Source: Tolypothrix sp. FACHB-123 (GTDB lineage: Bacteria > Cyanobacteriota > Cyanobacteriia > Cyanobacteriales > Nostocaceae). From it: 64,000 bases of DNA. Position 1 is the first letter of the stretch. The number at the start of each line of letters is the position of its first letter. Under the pieces are notes generated by a model that saw only the letters and a program-made list of their open reading frames with translations, searched no databases and was not told the origin of the DNA. The DNA lies in assembly GCF_014697075.1 (NCBI RefSeq), contig NZ_JACJRE010000009.1:116129-180128 (forward strand), in the 5' to 3' direction. This document shows, one piece after another, positions 53,801-60,826 of the stretch. Both the position numbers and the translations under genes were made by a program.

Positions 53801-54651
53801 CTCCCAGTACGAGCTTTATTGTTACCAGTTTGAAAAATCCTGACCATAAATTGCAAATTGATAGCGTTAATAAATATGCTTTTGCAACTCGTCAATGGCT
53901 GGGTGAGCAAGTAAATATTACTTTGGATGTGCGTCAAAATCAAGAGCGAAAAGCACCAACTGTTTTTGCTTATCTTGATAATCAAATATTGGGAGTAGTA
54001 AATAAGCAGTCAGTCAATTTTTTACAAGGGAGACTGGCTGCTGTTGGTAGACAAATTCACGGATTTAGTTTTGTTGGTATGCTCAATAATGCTCCGGCTA
54101 GTTATGTGGATATTGTGATTGATAGCAGCAGTGTTAAGTTTCCAGAAATCACACTGGGAGAACATGAAAATAATTCCGCAGTTGCAACTGTCGTATTTTT
54201 TAGCGCATCTGTTGACAGTCAGTTTCAAGCCAAAACAGAGCAAGTCTTGTGTAATATGCTTAAACGCGCTCTTGCTCGTGCAGTGGAGAGGGGTTATGAT
54301 ACCGTCCGCTTTGTTGATGTTTCGTCACACTCAGATAAGTCCTTACAGAATCTCAAAACTATTGAGATGCTGGCGACAGAGCGGAAGAATATTAAGGTTG
54401 AGTTTAAAGGTGCAGCATCGCTAGAAGATGCGATGGCTACGCCCAGAGCAGGCATCGCACTCCTGACACAGCCAGATGATATAGTTGTTGGTATTCGCAG
54501 CCCAACAACTATTGGCATTATAGACTTTGCAGCTAGCCACCGAAAAGCGATCGCTGCATATATCCCGGAAACTGGACAGTTTGAGCGGCATAATTTACCT
54601 TCCGTTCAAAAGGCTGTTGTTGCAATAAATCATCCAGAGCGCGAGCGATAA
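50857..54651 (+). CDS. two-barrel RNA polymerase-like protein (RdRP/YonO-type core)
   Basis: A 1264-residue protein. In order: ENGGVIAADDA (116-126); SRAFQFRLG (149-157) and MLIAKGTLAP with Lys171; SSFKGRKG with Lys214 and Lys217 (first barrel); VTRSPLI, then VYIHPQTAMDNMQCDFDGDL with the catalytic acids Asp459, Asp461 and Asp463 (second barrel); AMHNKIGIIANEI (512-524); AADGPKSAL (616-624). The R-x-P, HP and DFDGD order is that of the RNA polymerase beta-prime barrel. The DG...AFQ-R...KG start and the late IGIIAN and D-x-x-K blocks resemble eukaryotic RNAi-type RdRP. About 245 residues lie between Lys214 and Asp459. Residues beyond 700 include strand-rich modules and a C-terminal Rossmann-like part. 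The homology is inferred from motifs; activity and template are unknown. Confidence 0.7.
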   Translation: MALKLNHFDTKTKQDTLVEQKLTNSLAEYLFPNTKFSIGIAYPDATIAEDLDEYNGMTLQFSSGERMFFADNPNIRDLLYPNPSDAAAYPLPFTPCLAFYELQNVRILVIDDVTGENGGVIAADDARKLVGDCKGLIDSNFAVSNNISSRAFQFRLGIKPQAESPVMLIAKGTLAPAQLDKFGESFFRMGGSVRDATLRSRFGYDMVLATSSFKGRKGEDAIQPGEYMLSIGLGVKYLAFYREHSLGTQVLVNYPQAVKQEILPIIKQQAEKLALDQKHPIKLAQRYIVTYERRKAILAKNQEIEPKPPADIEQFSIFDSLDSGGESEDNQQDDNFATQQQKDLLLYSLLKADLSAFCQIIEHPKIIAELQEFARKEWVEIATGRSIKFTSGLAQPSLKLKKDEISIPFLNEGEEVIVTRSPLINSNGVITLKNKHLPEMLDGCVYIHPQTAMDNMQCDFDGDLLAFASSREFPKLATEVKEKNLTENRYPDIVKKAKVPYQGTFQEIAVSAMHNKIGIIANEIQKNIALQCEIIALPQSDKFNYLQTVSAHFCLIFKRYEQGKLQIPEQILQQIYPIASLINKNIDNSQIEQNLQLVKKLLKDCVAELGNELQVAADGPKSALRPDDSIILYCQAITGYKEVEWLADKKNKEVFTLRGMKTNGYSPIDLMIQQTNDIFEHNQLVARPIEQFRKLYSEVEFTDKQRQQAQKIKGEYNSQVRESIELEDRQKIESGPYLVITSPSTTKQLEVTNLIKFPAAKNIHFWKSSELTIKIGARNPTKKMPHTLFAQAKFITPDGQEVDIAIGTISIKSMKEHDLKQGMSIKQGKVEFHFGISDGMVDALKQQTREYVESIRQETPSEERLQLAAAIHDVSHTESSQNYPGLKRAGVAFAIFSDEVIGQLQQLQFTQMRVIGTQFNEYALKNFQREKVAIKFEDGVHPRDPTKTARWVILEGKKLGTLDAHSPHLLAGCEAIAAITSAPSTSFIVTSLKNPDHKLQIDSVNKYAFATRQWLGEQVNITLDVRQNQERKAPTVFAYLDNQILGVVNKQSVNFLQGRLAAVGRQIHGFSFVGMLNNAPASYVDIVIDSSSVKFPEITLGEHENNSAVATVVFFSASVDSQFQAKTEQVLCNMLKRALARAVERGYDTVRFVDVSSHSDKSLQNLKTIEMLATERKNIKVEFKGAASLEDAMATPRAGIALLTQPDDIVVGIRSPTTIGIIDFAASHRKAIAAYIPETGQFERHNLPSVQKAVVAINHPERER

Positions 54652-54714
54652 GAGTATTCCGAGGTCTGAGATTTTTGAGATAAGATTTAACTAAGTCGCT
54701 TACAGAAAAAACTC

Positions 54715-55059
54715 ATGTCAGAACATGTGCGATATATTACTAATGAGCAAGGAGAGCGAGTAGGTGTTTTGCTGGATATGGAAGCTTATCAAAAATTGGC
54801 TAACTTCTTGACTTTGGATTCCGAATGCTTAAATGGTTTAAGTTTAGATGAACTACAAGCATTAGCTGACAGTAAACTTGCTCCTGCTTCTCAAGCACGT
54901 TTGGATGAGTTGTTGTCAGAAAATACTGAATCTCGACTCTCTGCTGATGAGGTTGCAGAATTAGACCATCTTGTGGCACAAATTGACCAATTAACAATTT
55001 TAAAAACTCGTGCTAGGTACACGTTGGATCGTCTACAACAGTTAGCTGTAGCATCATGA
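54715..55059 (+). CDS. Phd/YefM-like N-terminal antitoxin-type protein
   Basis: A 114-residue protein. Residues 4-30 (VRYITNEQGERVGVLLDMEA) follow the DNA-binding N-terminus of Phd/YefM-like antitoxins (strand-turn with V-x-x-D-x-x-x-Y). The rest is helical with many Leu and Asp/Glu. Its stop overlaps the start of the HNH nuclease gene (ATGA at 55056-55059). An antitoxin-style regulator coupled to a nuclease is a reasonable reading. Confidence 0.65.
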   Translation: MSEHVRYITNEQGERVGVLLDMEAYQKLANFLTLDSECLNGLSLDELQALADSKLAPASQARLDELLSENTESRLSADEVAELDHLVAQIDQLTILKTRARYTLDRLQQLAVAS

Positions 55060-55484
55060 GTGCTTATATTTCTGTTGAGTTACAACGTAAAATTCGCACC
55101 CGCTTTGCTGATTGTTGCGCTTATTGTCGGACTGCGGAAGCACTGACAGCAACAACCTTTGAATTTGAACATATTGTACCGCGTTCGGCAGGAGGGGAAA
55201 CAGTTTGGGAAAATCTCTGTTTAGCTTGTCCGAACTGCAATCGTTACAAAGCCGACCGTCAAAATATTATTGACCCAATTACAGAGCAGGTAGTTCCTTT
55301 GTTTCATCCCCAACTTCAGGTATGGAAAGAACATTTTTCCTGGAATGAGGATGCCAGCATGATGGTTGGATTCACAGATATAGGTAGAGCAACCATTGCT
55401 GCTCTAAAAATGAATCGTTCGCCATTGGTTCGCGTGCGTAAAATGTGGGTTAAATTGGGAGAGCATCCGCCAAAGTTGGAATAA
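55056..55484 (+). CDS. HNH endonuclease
   Basis: A 142-residue protein with a classic HNH domain: CAYCRTAE (first Cys pair), FEFEHIVPRSAGGET (the His of the motif), WENLCLACPNCNRYKAD (Asn and second Cys pair). The family cuts DNA with one metal ion; the Cys pairs bind zinc. The C-terminal ~60 residues are specific to this subgroup. It is translated together with the Phd-like gene and lies 405 bp after the polymerase-like gene. It could be a toxin-like nuclease or a mobile-element nuclease. Confidence 0.85.
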   Translation: MSAYISVELQRKIRTRFADCCAYCRTAEALTATTFEFEHIVPRSAGGETVWENLCLACPNCNRYKADRQNIIDPITEQVVPLFHPQLQVWKEHFSWNEDASMMVGFTDIGRATIAALKMNRSPLVRVRKMWVKLGEHPPKLE

Positions 55485-55629
55485 TGCAAATTACTCACTA
55501 CGCGAATAAAATTAATACGTACTATAATTCTTTCTGAGGAAAAAACCTCTATAAGACGCACAACCCAGTGGAATGAGTAAGAAAAAAGATACCCCCAACA
55601 GGGGGCATACTATTCAGAGCAAATAATAA

Positions 55630-55893
55630 TTACTGAACGATGATGGTGCGGATTAAAATGCTCATAACTTCCCCAGAATTGTTCGTTGGTAATAAGGGAC
55701 TCCAATCACCTATATCTGCATAACCAAGTTGATGCAAAACACGAATTGTTGCCATTACAGCTTGACTGGAGCCAATCAGCGTATGCTTTATTTTTTCTCG
55801 TTCTGGTTTAGCTGGGGAATTGGTCTGAAAATTAGGAATGGTTAAAACTTGGTCATTAGTATCACATAGAAAGCTTTGATGGTTTGATTGCAT
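55630..55893 (-). CDS. small conserved cyanobacterial protein, unknown
   Basis: An 87-residue protein. The core KHTLIGSSQAVMATIRVLHQ, then GYADIGDWSPLLPT and GEVMSIL, is a pattern I recall from many unnamed cyanobacterial proteins. A good AGGAGAG precedes the start on the minus strand (near 55903). It is soluble. Function unknown. Confidence 0.65.
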   Translation of the reverse strand: MQSNHQSFLCDTNDQVLTIPNFQTNSPAKPEREKIKHTLIGSSQAVMATIRVLHQLGYADIGDWSPLLPTNNSGEVMSILIRTIIVQ

Positions 55894-56003
55894 GGAATAT
55901 CTCTCCTAGCTTTGGAGTTTACTGAATTTGCGTAGTAGCCTATTTCGTTGTTTATATCGAGATTTAATCAGGAAAGTTTTTTTCAAAATAACCCTGATGT
56001 TTT

Positions 56004-56270
56004 TTACCCGTGAACAATGAGAGGCTTTACTAATCGGAAATATTCTGTTTCTAGCGAATTAGCACTTCTAAAATACAGCCGGAATGAGCCATCAGCATAT
56101 TGTTTGATGTCTTTTTCATCGAAAATAATTTCTTGCCTTTGCAACCATTGGTATACAGTTGCGTGAAACTCAGTCAGAAACAAAGCCGGAAAATAAATTC
56201 TTCCTACTTTTGCTCCCGTTTTTATGTGAGTGAATATTTGAAATTGTGGTTCTGCTAATACTTCTGCCAT
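56004..56270 (-). CDS. small hypothetical protein
   Basis: An 88-residue soluble protein: FQIFTHIKTGAKVGRIYFPA, then VYQWLQRQEIIFDEKDIKQY and SFRLYFRSANSLETEYF. Mixed strands and helices. No match is recalled. It lies in the plasmid-type module between two other minus-strand genes. Confidence 0.5.
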   Translation of the reverse strand: MAEVLAEPQFQIFTHIKTGAKVGRIYFPALFLTEFHATVYQWLQRQEIIFDEKDIKQYADGSFRLYFRSANSLETEYFRLVKPLIVHG

Positions 56271-56322
56271 CGGTAGTGCCTGACATTCTGTTCTAAATTC
56301 TCTTGCCGTAAGGCTGGATATA

Positions 56323-56446
56323 AGGATTCAGCATTCAGGAGTCAGAAGTCAGAATTTATCAGGAATCCAGTATATTTCGTAACTTATGTTTTCCTAATTC
56401 TTAAACTCTTCTGACTCCTGGCTCCTGTGTCCTGAATTCTGAATCT
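56323..56446. repeat. AGGAGTCAGAAGTCAGAAT-bounded inverted repeat, copy C
   Basis: ATTCAGGAGTCAGAAGTCAG near 56333 and CTTCTGACTCCTGGCTCCTG near 56408 face each other, ending CTGAATTCTGAATC. The ends match those of the elements at 57459-57637 and 62706-62887, but the core is different. Confidence 0.55.
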
Positions 56447-56481
56447 GATAATTTTGAGAAAACAGATAAGAGTTCCTGCAA

Positions 56482-57213
56482 TTAAATTGATACTGATTCG
56501 GTGTATTTAAGAAAATTCGAGACTTTCCAATTTAACCCGTGAACGGGATCGGCTACATTCGGTTTTTTTGATGCACCGTCGCACAATAAACAAGTCTCGC
56601 ATTGAATTCTGTCATCTTCAGTATGACGGCACAGAACTTCACCTTGGCTCAAAGGAGCATCAGGAGCGATGATTCTGAAAGTCCTCCAACCCTGCATTTG
56701 GGCTAATTGCGCTTCAGCTTGGCTTTGCACAGAAGCCATTAAATATTTCTGCCAACGGCGATCGCACACTCGCCATTGGTGCGTGTAACCAGTGTATTTT
56801 CTCGATGCTAAAATGATTGGCTCCCACACCTCAAAGGGTACTGCTGTTGGGTCTCCATAAGAGCCAATTCTCACGGGATAGCGATATCGTTTCAACACTT
56901 CTATTTCATTTGTACCCAGTTTTGGGTAAGTTCCAGCTTTGTATTTGCGGTAGATATTATTAACAGGTAACAGATTAACATAGCAGCTACCTGTCTGACT
57001 CAATTTCAAGCGACAATTACCGCAAATTCCCTGATCTAAACCTTTTTTCGCTGCTTCCGTGGGCACGAATTCTTGCTGTAAAATCCAAGATTGAATTAAT
57101 CTTCCAGTTTTGCGATTGGATGTAGGATAAACAAATCCGGTCAAAATCAGGGCTATCTCCGAACCATCAATCAGAGAAGCTCCTGACCAAACAATATAGC
57201 TGTTCTGTAGCAT
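56482..57213 (-). CDS. DUF7227-like plasmid/phage protein
   Basis: About 243 residues. YIVWSGASLIDGSEIALILT, NRKTGRLIQSWIL, GICGNCRLK, GSCYVN and KAGTYPKL follow a family widespread on plasmids and phages (DUF7227-like). The Cys pairs at GNC/SC and the later CLLCDG may bind zinc or an iron-sulfur cluster. Function is not established. The start at 57213 is used because the family begins with the xYxVWSG segment; the longer frame is not supported. Confidence 0.65.
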   Translation of the reverse strand: MLQNSYIVWSGASLIDGSEIALILTGFVYPTSNRKTGRLIQSWILQQEFVPTEAAKKGLDQGICGNCRLKLSQTGSCYVNLLPVNNIYRKYKAGTYPKLGTNEIEVLKRYRYPVRIGSYGDPTAVPFEVWEPIILASRKYTGYTHQWRVCDRRWQKYLMASVQSQAEAQLAQMQGWRTFRIIAPDAPLSQGEVLCRHTEDDRIQCETCLLCDGASKKPNVADPVHGLNWKVSNFLKYTESVSI

Positions 57214-57342
57214 ATTGATAACAGCAGATAGTTGAATATTGATGAGTTGGCAAGCTGTGAATTGAGTAATTTCGTAGACGAATAGCCACAAAAGTCTACT
57301 TATTAAAAGCGTTGAATTGACGAGATAAATCGCTGCTAATAA

Positions 57343-57376
57343 AAATCCTCCAGCATGATTTACTACTGGAGGATTT
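57343..57376 (-). terminator. rho-independent terminator on the minus strand
   Basis: AAATCCTCCAG and CTGGAGGATTT pair perfectly (11 bp). On the minus strand the hairpin is followed by TTTTTATTAG. It lies downstream of the gene at 57604-58026 and upstream of the gene starting at 57213. Confidence 0.75.
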
Positions 57377-57458
57377 GAAAATCAGTACTATAGATTGTTG
57401 GGATTAGTAGTGAGTGCTATCTTCAATCGTCTCTGATTGGTAATGCATATTATCAAAA

Positions 57459-57637
57459 CAGAATTCAGGATTCAGGAGTCAGGAGTCAGAATTCTCTACT
57501 GGAATTCTGTGCCAACTGTGGTATGAATAAGTGGGTTTAAGACCATCACTAAATTTTCAGTTTAGCCGTCTACCATTATTGGCGGGTCTGAATCTTTCAC
57601 TAATTAATTGCTGACTCCCGAATTCTGACTTCTGGAT
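57459..57637 (-). repeat. GAATTCAGGAGTCAGAAT-bounded inverted-repeat element, copy A
   Basis: About 180 bp with inverted ends. The inner segments AGTGGGTTTAAGACC and GCGGGTCTGAATC correspond, in the opposite direction, to GGTCTTAAACCC and ATTCAGACCCGCG in copy B (62706-62887). Its right end overlaps the 3' end of the gene at 57604 and supplies that gene's last codons and stop. Confidence 0.65.
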
Positions 57638-58026
57638 TCTTCAATTTGCTCGGCATATTCTTGTCTACGTTGCCAAGATATTTGATTTTGAACTATCAAA
57701 TCTTCAAGGCTTTTACCAAACTTGCGATTTGCATATTCAAGAAGTTGCTCTAGATTGTATCGTTTTTCTTCAACATTACCAAAATCAGTAGTAAAACGTT
57801 CTTTAAATTCATCCCAATCAAAAGTTTCTTTGAGAGAGCGTTTGGCAACAAGTCCACAAAGAGAACGGATAGAATAGTAAACTTTTGAGTAAACACGCTC
57901 GGAGTAATTGCTCACGGCATATTCACCTAATATTGAACCATCTATTGGTTGAATGGTAGGAGTAGAAGATTTGCGTGACGGCATAAATTGTTCCGTAAAC
58001 TTCATTAACCAAATGGCGTAAGCCAA
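57604..58026 (-). CDS. small hypothetical protein, C-terminus derived from a repeat
   Basis: Up to 140 residues; ATG at 57984 or 58005 are alternative starts. The middle is helical and charged (YYSIRSLCGLVAKRS, then FGKSLEDLIVQNQISWQRRQ). The last ~12 residues (ESRSQNSGVSN) are encoded by the CAGAAGTCAGAATTC-type end of the repeat at 57459-57637, so the original end was probably different. Function unknown. Confidence 0.5.
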   Translation of the reverse strand: MAYAIWLMKFTEQFMPSRKSSTPTIQPIDGSILGEYAVSNYSERVYSKVYYSIRSLCGLVAKRSLKETFDWDEFKERFTTDFGNVEEKRYNLEQLLEYANRKFGKSLEDLIVQNQISWQRRQEYAEQIEESRSQNSGVSN

Positions 58027-58139
58027 TGCATTTTTACAATTAGGAAATAGAAAGTCAGAACTGTTTTGAGAATTCCGACTTTCGACTTACTAAATTCAAC
58101 TTAATCTTGTGAAGAATTTCAGCCCACAATTGGAACGTG

Positions 58140-58385
58140 CTACCACCAAGCTGAATCATCGCAGTCAGCAATGAAATCTTTTCTTTCGCTGCACATTTGA
58201 TACTCAGCTTCTAGCTGTTGTAAGTCTGCATCAAGTGCGAGATTTTTCACCGCCAGCATTATTTCTTTTAGATGAGTTTCTTCACTTATACCTGTATAAT
58301 AAACCTTGATGAACTTATCTGCTTTACCCATGAAGCTTTCGAGATGGGTGACAAATGTTTGTTCAAAATCTATTGCCTGAATCAT
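58140..58385 (-). CDS. small helical hypothetical protein
   Basis: About 81 residues from the ATG at 58385 (IQAIDFEQTFVTHLESFMGK, then a coiled segment EIMLAVKNLALDADLQQLEA). A longer frame to 58475 is less likely. The ribosome binding site is weak and no homologue is recalled. Followed upstream by a 470-bp gap without a gene apart from the palindrome at 58561. Confidence 0.4.
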   Translation of the reverse strand: MIQAIDFEQTFVTHLESFMGKADKFIKVYYTGISEETHLKEIMLAVKNLALDADLQQLEAEYQMCSERKDFIADCDDSAWW

Positions 58386-58560
58386 AGTTGATTGCTTCTG
58401 AATACCTTCAGTTCTCTTCAGGCGTAAGCCAAAAAATGAAATTGCCAAGCTGGAAGAAACAATAGAAATGCTCAAAGTGTATTGGTTATTGATGTTATTC
58501 GATATTATTGAACTATTTCCTAAATATTTGAAATATTACAGCAATTTTCAGGTAAATCGA

Positions 58561-58642
58561 CCACACTGTAGGGGCACGGCATCCACAATCTTCTCAGATA
58601 TACAATAATCTTACTGGTGCCGTGCCCCTACTACGATTGTGG
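58561..58642. repeat. GTAGGGGC-type inverted repeat, long form
   Basis: GTAGGGGCACGGCA (58568-58581) pairs perfectly with TGCCGTGCCCCTAC (58618-58631), with outer CCACA/TGTGG ends. It belongs to the same family as the palindromes at 1782, 7238 and 13123. No coding content. Confidence 0.75.
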
Positions 58643-58856
58643 TTCAAATAGGTGAAAACTGCTGTAAAAAATGAAAAAATCTATTATTGCTGAGTTAACT
58701 TATGTAATATCAATAAATTGACGAAAACACAAGCAACCTTCAAGGCAGATTGCAGTAGTCGAAATAGTTCTATAAACTAATACAATAGTAGACGCTTGGG
58801 GAAAATTTTCCTGAAGCGTCAAAGTGGCTGATTGAGCGTATGCTGAACAGCCAACA

Positions 58857-59111
58857 CTAGAAATTATCCAATCTAATATCTTTCCAAATTTCAGAAACCT
58901 GCCAGCCTGTATTGCCAACTGATTGGACTACAGGATTATCTCGCAAAGGGATATAATTAGGTTCTCGACTTTCTACATCCAGTATTTGGTTTTCCAGTGC
59001 TATCGATTCTGGCGCATCAATAATATCGTCTTGAATGTTTGTTTCTTCTATTTCCTCCATACCCTTTATCTTGTTGAGGAGGAGTTTTTCAGATTTTTTG
59101 ATTAGTCTCAT
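58857..59111 (-). CDS. small protein with conserved C-terminal QSVGNTGWQVS motif, paralogue 1
   Basis: An 84-residue protein. The first ~45 residues are charged and variable. The last ~28 residues (NPVVQSVGNTGWQVSEIWKD and then IRLDNF) are almost the same as the C-terminus of the protein at 60077-60349. DNA identity is also highest at the 3' ends. A variable front and a fixed tail suggest a tag, docking or targeting tail. No function is known to me. Confidence 0.6.
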   Translation of the reverse strand: MRLIKKSEKLLLNKIKGMEEIEETNIQDDIIDAPESIALENQILDVESREPNYIPLRDNPVVQSVGNTGWQVSEIWKDIRLDNF

Positions 59112-59447
59112 CTGGCTCTATTTAGATTTTCTAAATTTTAGGCAATGACAATTTTTACATAGATTAACAAAGCGACTAAAGTTGTGATTTAAAAATCTTC
59201 AGACAAATCCATAAGAATATTTTATGAGGTATAGCGGGAAAAATTTAACTCGGATTAACTAGGATACAGTAAAAGAGTGAAAAATCCCAGCAGTTTGCTC
59301 AATAATGATAGTATCCTCTCATTTCCCCTATTAGCAGCAACGCAAAGTCTACTTGTTTAAGTGTACTTGTTAAAAACTATTATTTAGAGAGGCTCTCTAG
59401 TAAGATTGCTTGACAAAAATGCTCCCATCAGCATCACTCAGGAGATT

Positions 59448-59972
59448 ATGGCTAAAACTAAGAAATCAGAAAACGTTTCCAAAAAAGTGGTTAACTCTTC
59501 TGCGAACGGGCTATATGTGCTGGATGTATTTATAATTGACGGACCAATGACCGAAGAATTTATTGCTGATAATCCAGAGGTGTCTCGAACCATTGAGATT
59601 AAAGGCAGCAATACTTTGGAGGAGCTTCATAAAATCATCTTCAAGGCATTCGACCGCGAAGAAGAGCATATGTATGAATTTCAAATTGGCGGAAATGGCC
59701 CGCAAGATCCAAATGCCAGAAGGTACGGTTTGAAACAAGTATTTTCCAGTTCCGGTTTGACACCAACGCCTACAGGCGATGTTTCTAGTACTTCAATTGC
59801 TGAAGTGGGCTTATCAATTGATGAGGCTTTTGGTTACTGGTTCGATTTTGGAGATGATTGGTGGCACCAGATTAACGTCACAAAAATCTTAGACAAGGCC
59901 CCTGCGGGCAAATATCCCAGAATTAGCAAGCGCATTGGAGTTAGCCCTCCTCAATACGCGGATTTTGATTAG
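59448..59972 (+). CDS. PRiA4_ORF3-like plasmid protein
   Basis: About 174 residues. LYVLDVFIIDGPM, the segment SNTLEELHKIIFKAFDREEE, MYEFQIGG, then FGYWFDFGDDWWHQINVTKI match the plasmid pRiA4b ORF-3-like domain (also found as TnpR-like protein of IS1096). The FDFGDDWWH motif is the family's signature. Family members are common on plasmids and of unknown activity. AGGAG at 59440-59444 decides the ATG at 59448. It lies between the two QSVGNTGWQVS paralogues. Confidence 0.75.
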   Translation: MAKTKKSENVSKKVVNSSANGLYVLDVFIIDGPMTEEFIADNPEVSRTIEIKGSNTLEELHKIIFKAFDREEEHMYEFQIGGNGPQDPNARRYGLKQVFSSSGLTPTPTGDVSSTSIAEVGLSIDEAFGYWFDFGDDWWHQINVTKILDKAPAGKYPRISKRIGVSPPQYADFD

Positions 59973-60076
59973 TATGTCTGTTCAAATGTACGGAGTTGTT
60001 TTAGAAATCAAAACTAGTCCTATATTGCAACTATACAAAAGTACAATAGTTGTTGCAAGTAACCATAGAGAAGATA

Positions 60077-60349
60077 TCAATCACAAAAATTATCAACACG
60101 TAAATCTCGCCAGATGTCAGAAACCTGCCAACCAGTATTGCCCACAGACTGGAGAACTGGATAGTTTTGCACTGGAGCGTAGATGTGAAGAGATTCTCTT
60201 GATTGGCTTTCTACCTCCAAATCTGGCTGCTGGTCAATGATAGGTTCATCAGCAGAGACTGTCTCGATAGGCGCAACTTCCTCAATTGCTGGCTGTGAAG
60301 TAACAGACTTTTTGACAATCAGTAGTTCCGGTTTTTTGATAGGTTTCAT
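60077..60349 (-). CDS. small protein with conserved C-terminal QSVGNTGWQVS motif, paralogue 2
   Basis: A 90-residue protein. The N-terminal ~60 residues differ from paralogue 1 apart from the K-K-x-x-x-L start and VES near the middle. The end (NYPVLQSVGNTGWQVSDIWR and then DLRVDNFCD) is shared, with two extra residues. The two copies flank the PRiA4_ORF3-like gene. An antisense frame on the plus strand is not a gene. Confidence 0.6.
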   Translation of the reverse strand: MKPIKKPELLIVKKSVTSQPAIEEVAPIETVSADEPIIDQQPDLEVESQSRESLHIYAPVQNYPVLQSVGNTGWQVSDIWRDLRVDNFCD

Positions 60350-60826
60350 GTTGATCTCGGTGCCAAAAGCTTGATAGCAGAAAAACAGATGTAGCTAAAA
60401 ATTGTGCGTCTCATCTATGGTGAGTGATTGGACATTCCTTCACAAGTAGTGAAAACAAGCTAATCTGTTCGGTCTGTTGAAGGGAGCAATTCATGATTAA
60501 CAGATCAAAAGCAGAGTGCAATTACGCTCATAGAGTACTGTTAGTGATTGTAACTGTGCTCGCGCAAGTATTACGTCATCTGTAAAATCTGCGGTTGAAC
60601 ACTTACGTTGTCCACCTAGCGAAACTAAGCTGGAGATGAAGATTTACTGGGAGCGACTTATCTACAGGCATAGCTGGGCAATATGTACTACTACTATCTC
60701 GGTAATGGATTGTGACAGCGATCGCTGTCACATCCAAATAGTCACGAAGCAATTAAACTACCCGTCGCCAAACTTCAGCAATATCTCCCAGATTAATGTG
60801 CTAAATATTTTATATGCGTAAGTAGT
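60350..60826. other. intergenic
   Basis: A 477-bp gap. A plus-strand frame at 60636-60821 has no start signal and no recognisable content. Nothing else was seen. Confidence 0.4.

Noticed and set aside
56323-56446. Considered as a second CRISPR-like array because of repeated CAGGAGTCAG units
   Set aside because: Units are tandem or inverted without constant-length spacers; they are ends of a palindromic element.
58700-58918. 72-residue minus-strand frame
   Set aside because: Starts inside the conserved 3' end of the QSVGNTGWQVS paralogue in another frame and has no ribosome binding site.
59935-60240. 101-residue plus-strand frame
   Set aside because: Antisense to paralogue 2 and overlapping the PRiA4_ORF3-like gene; no start signal.
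58857-60349. Considered the small paralogues as RiPP precursor peptides
   Set aside because: The conserved part is the C-terminus, where a variable core would be expected, and no modifying enzyme lies nearby.
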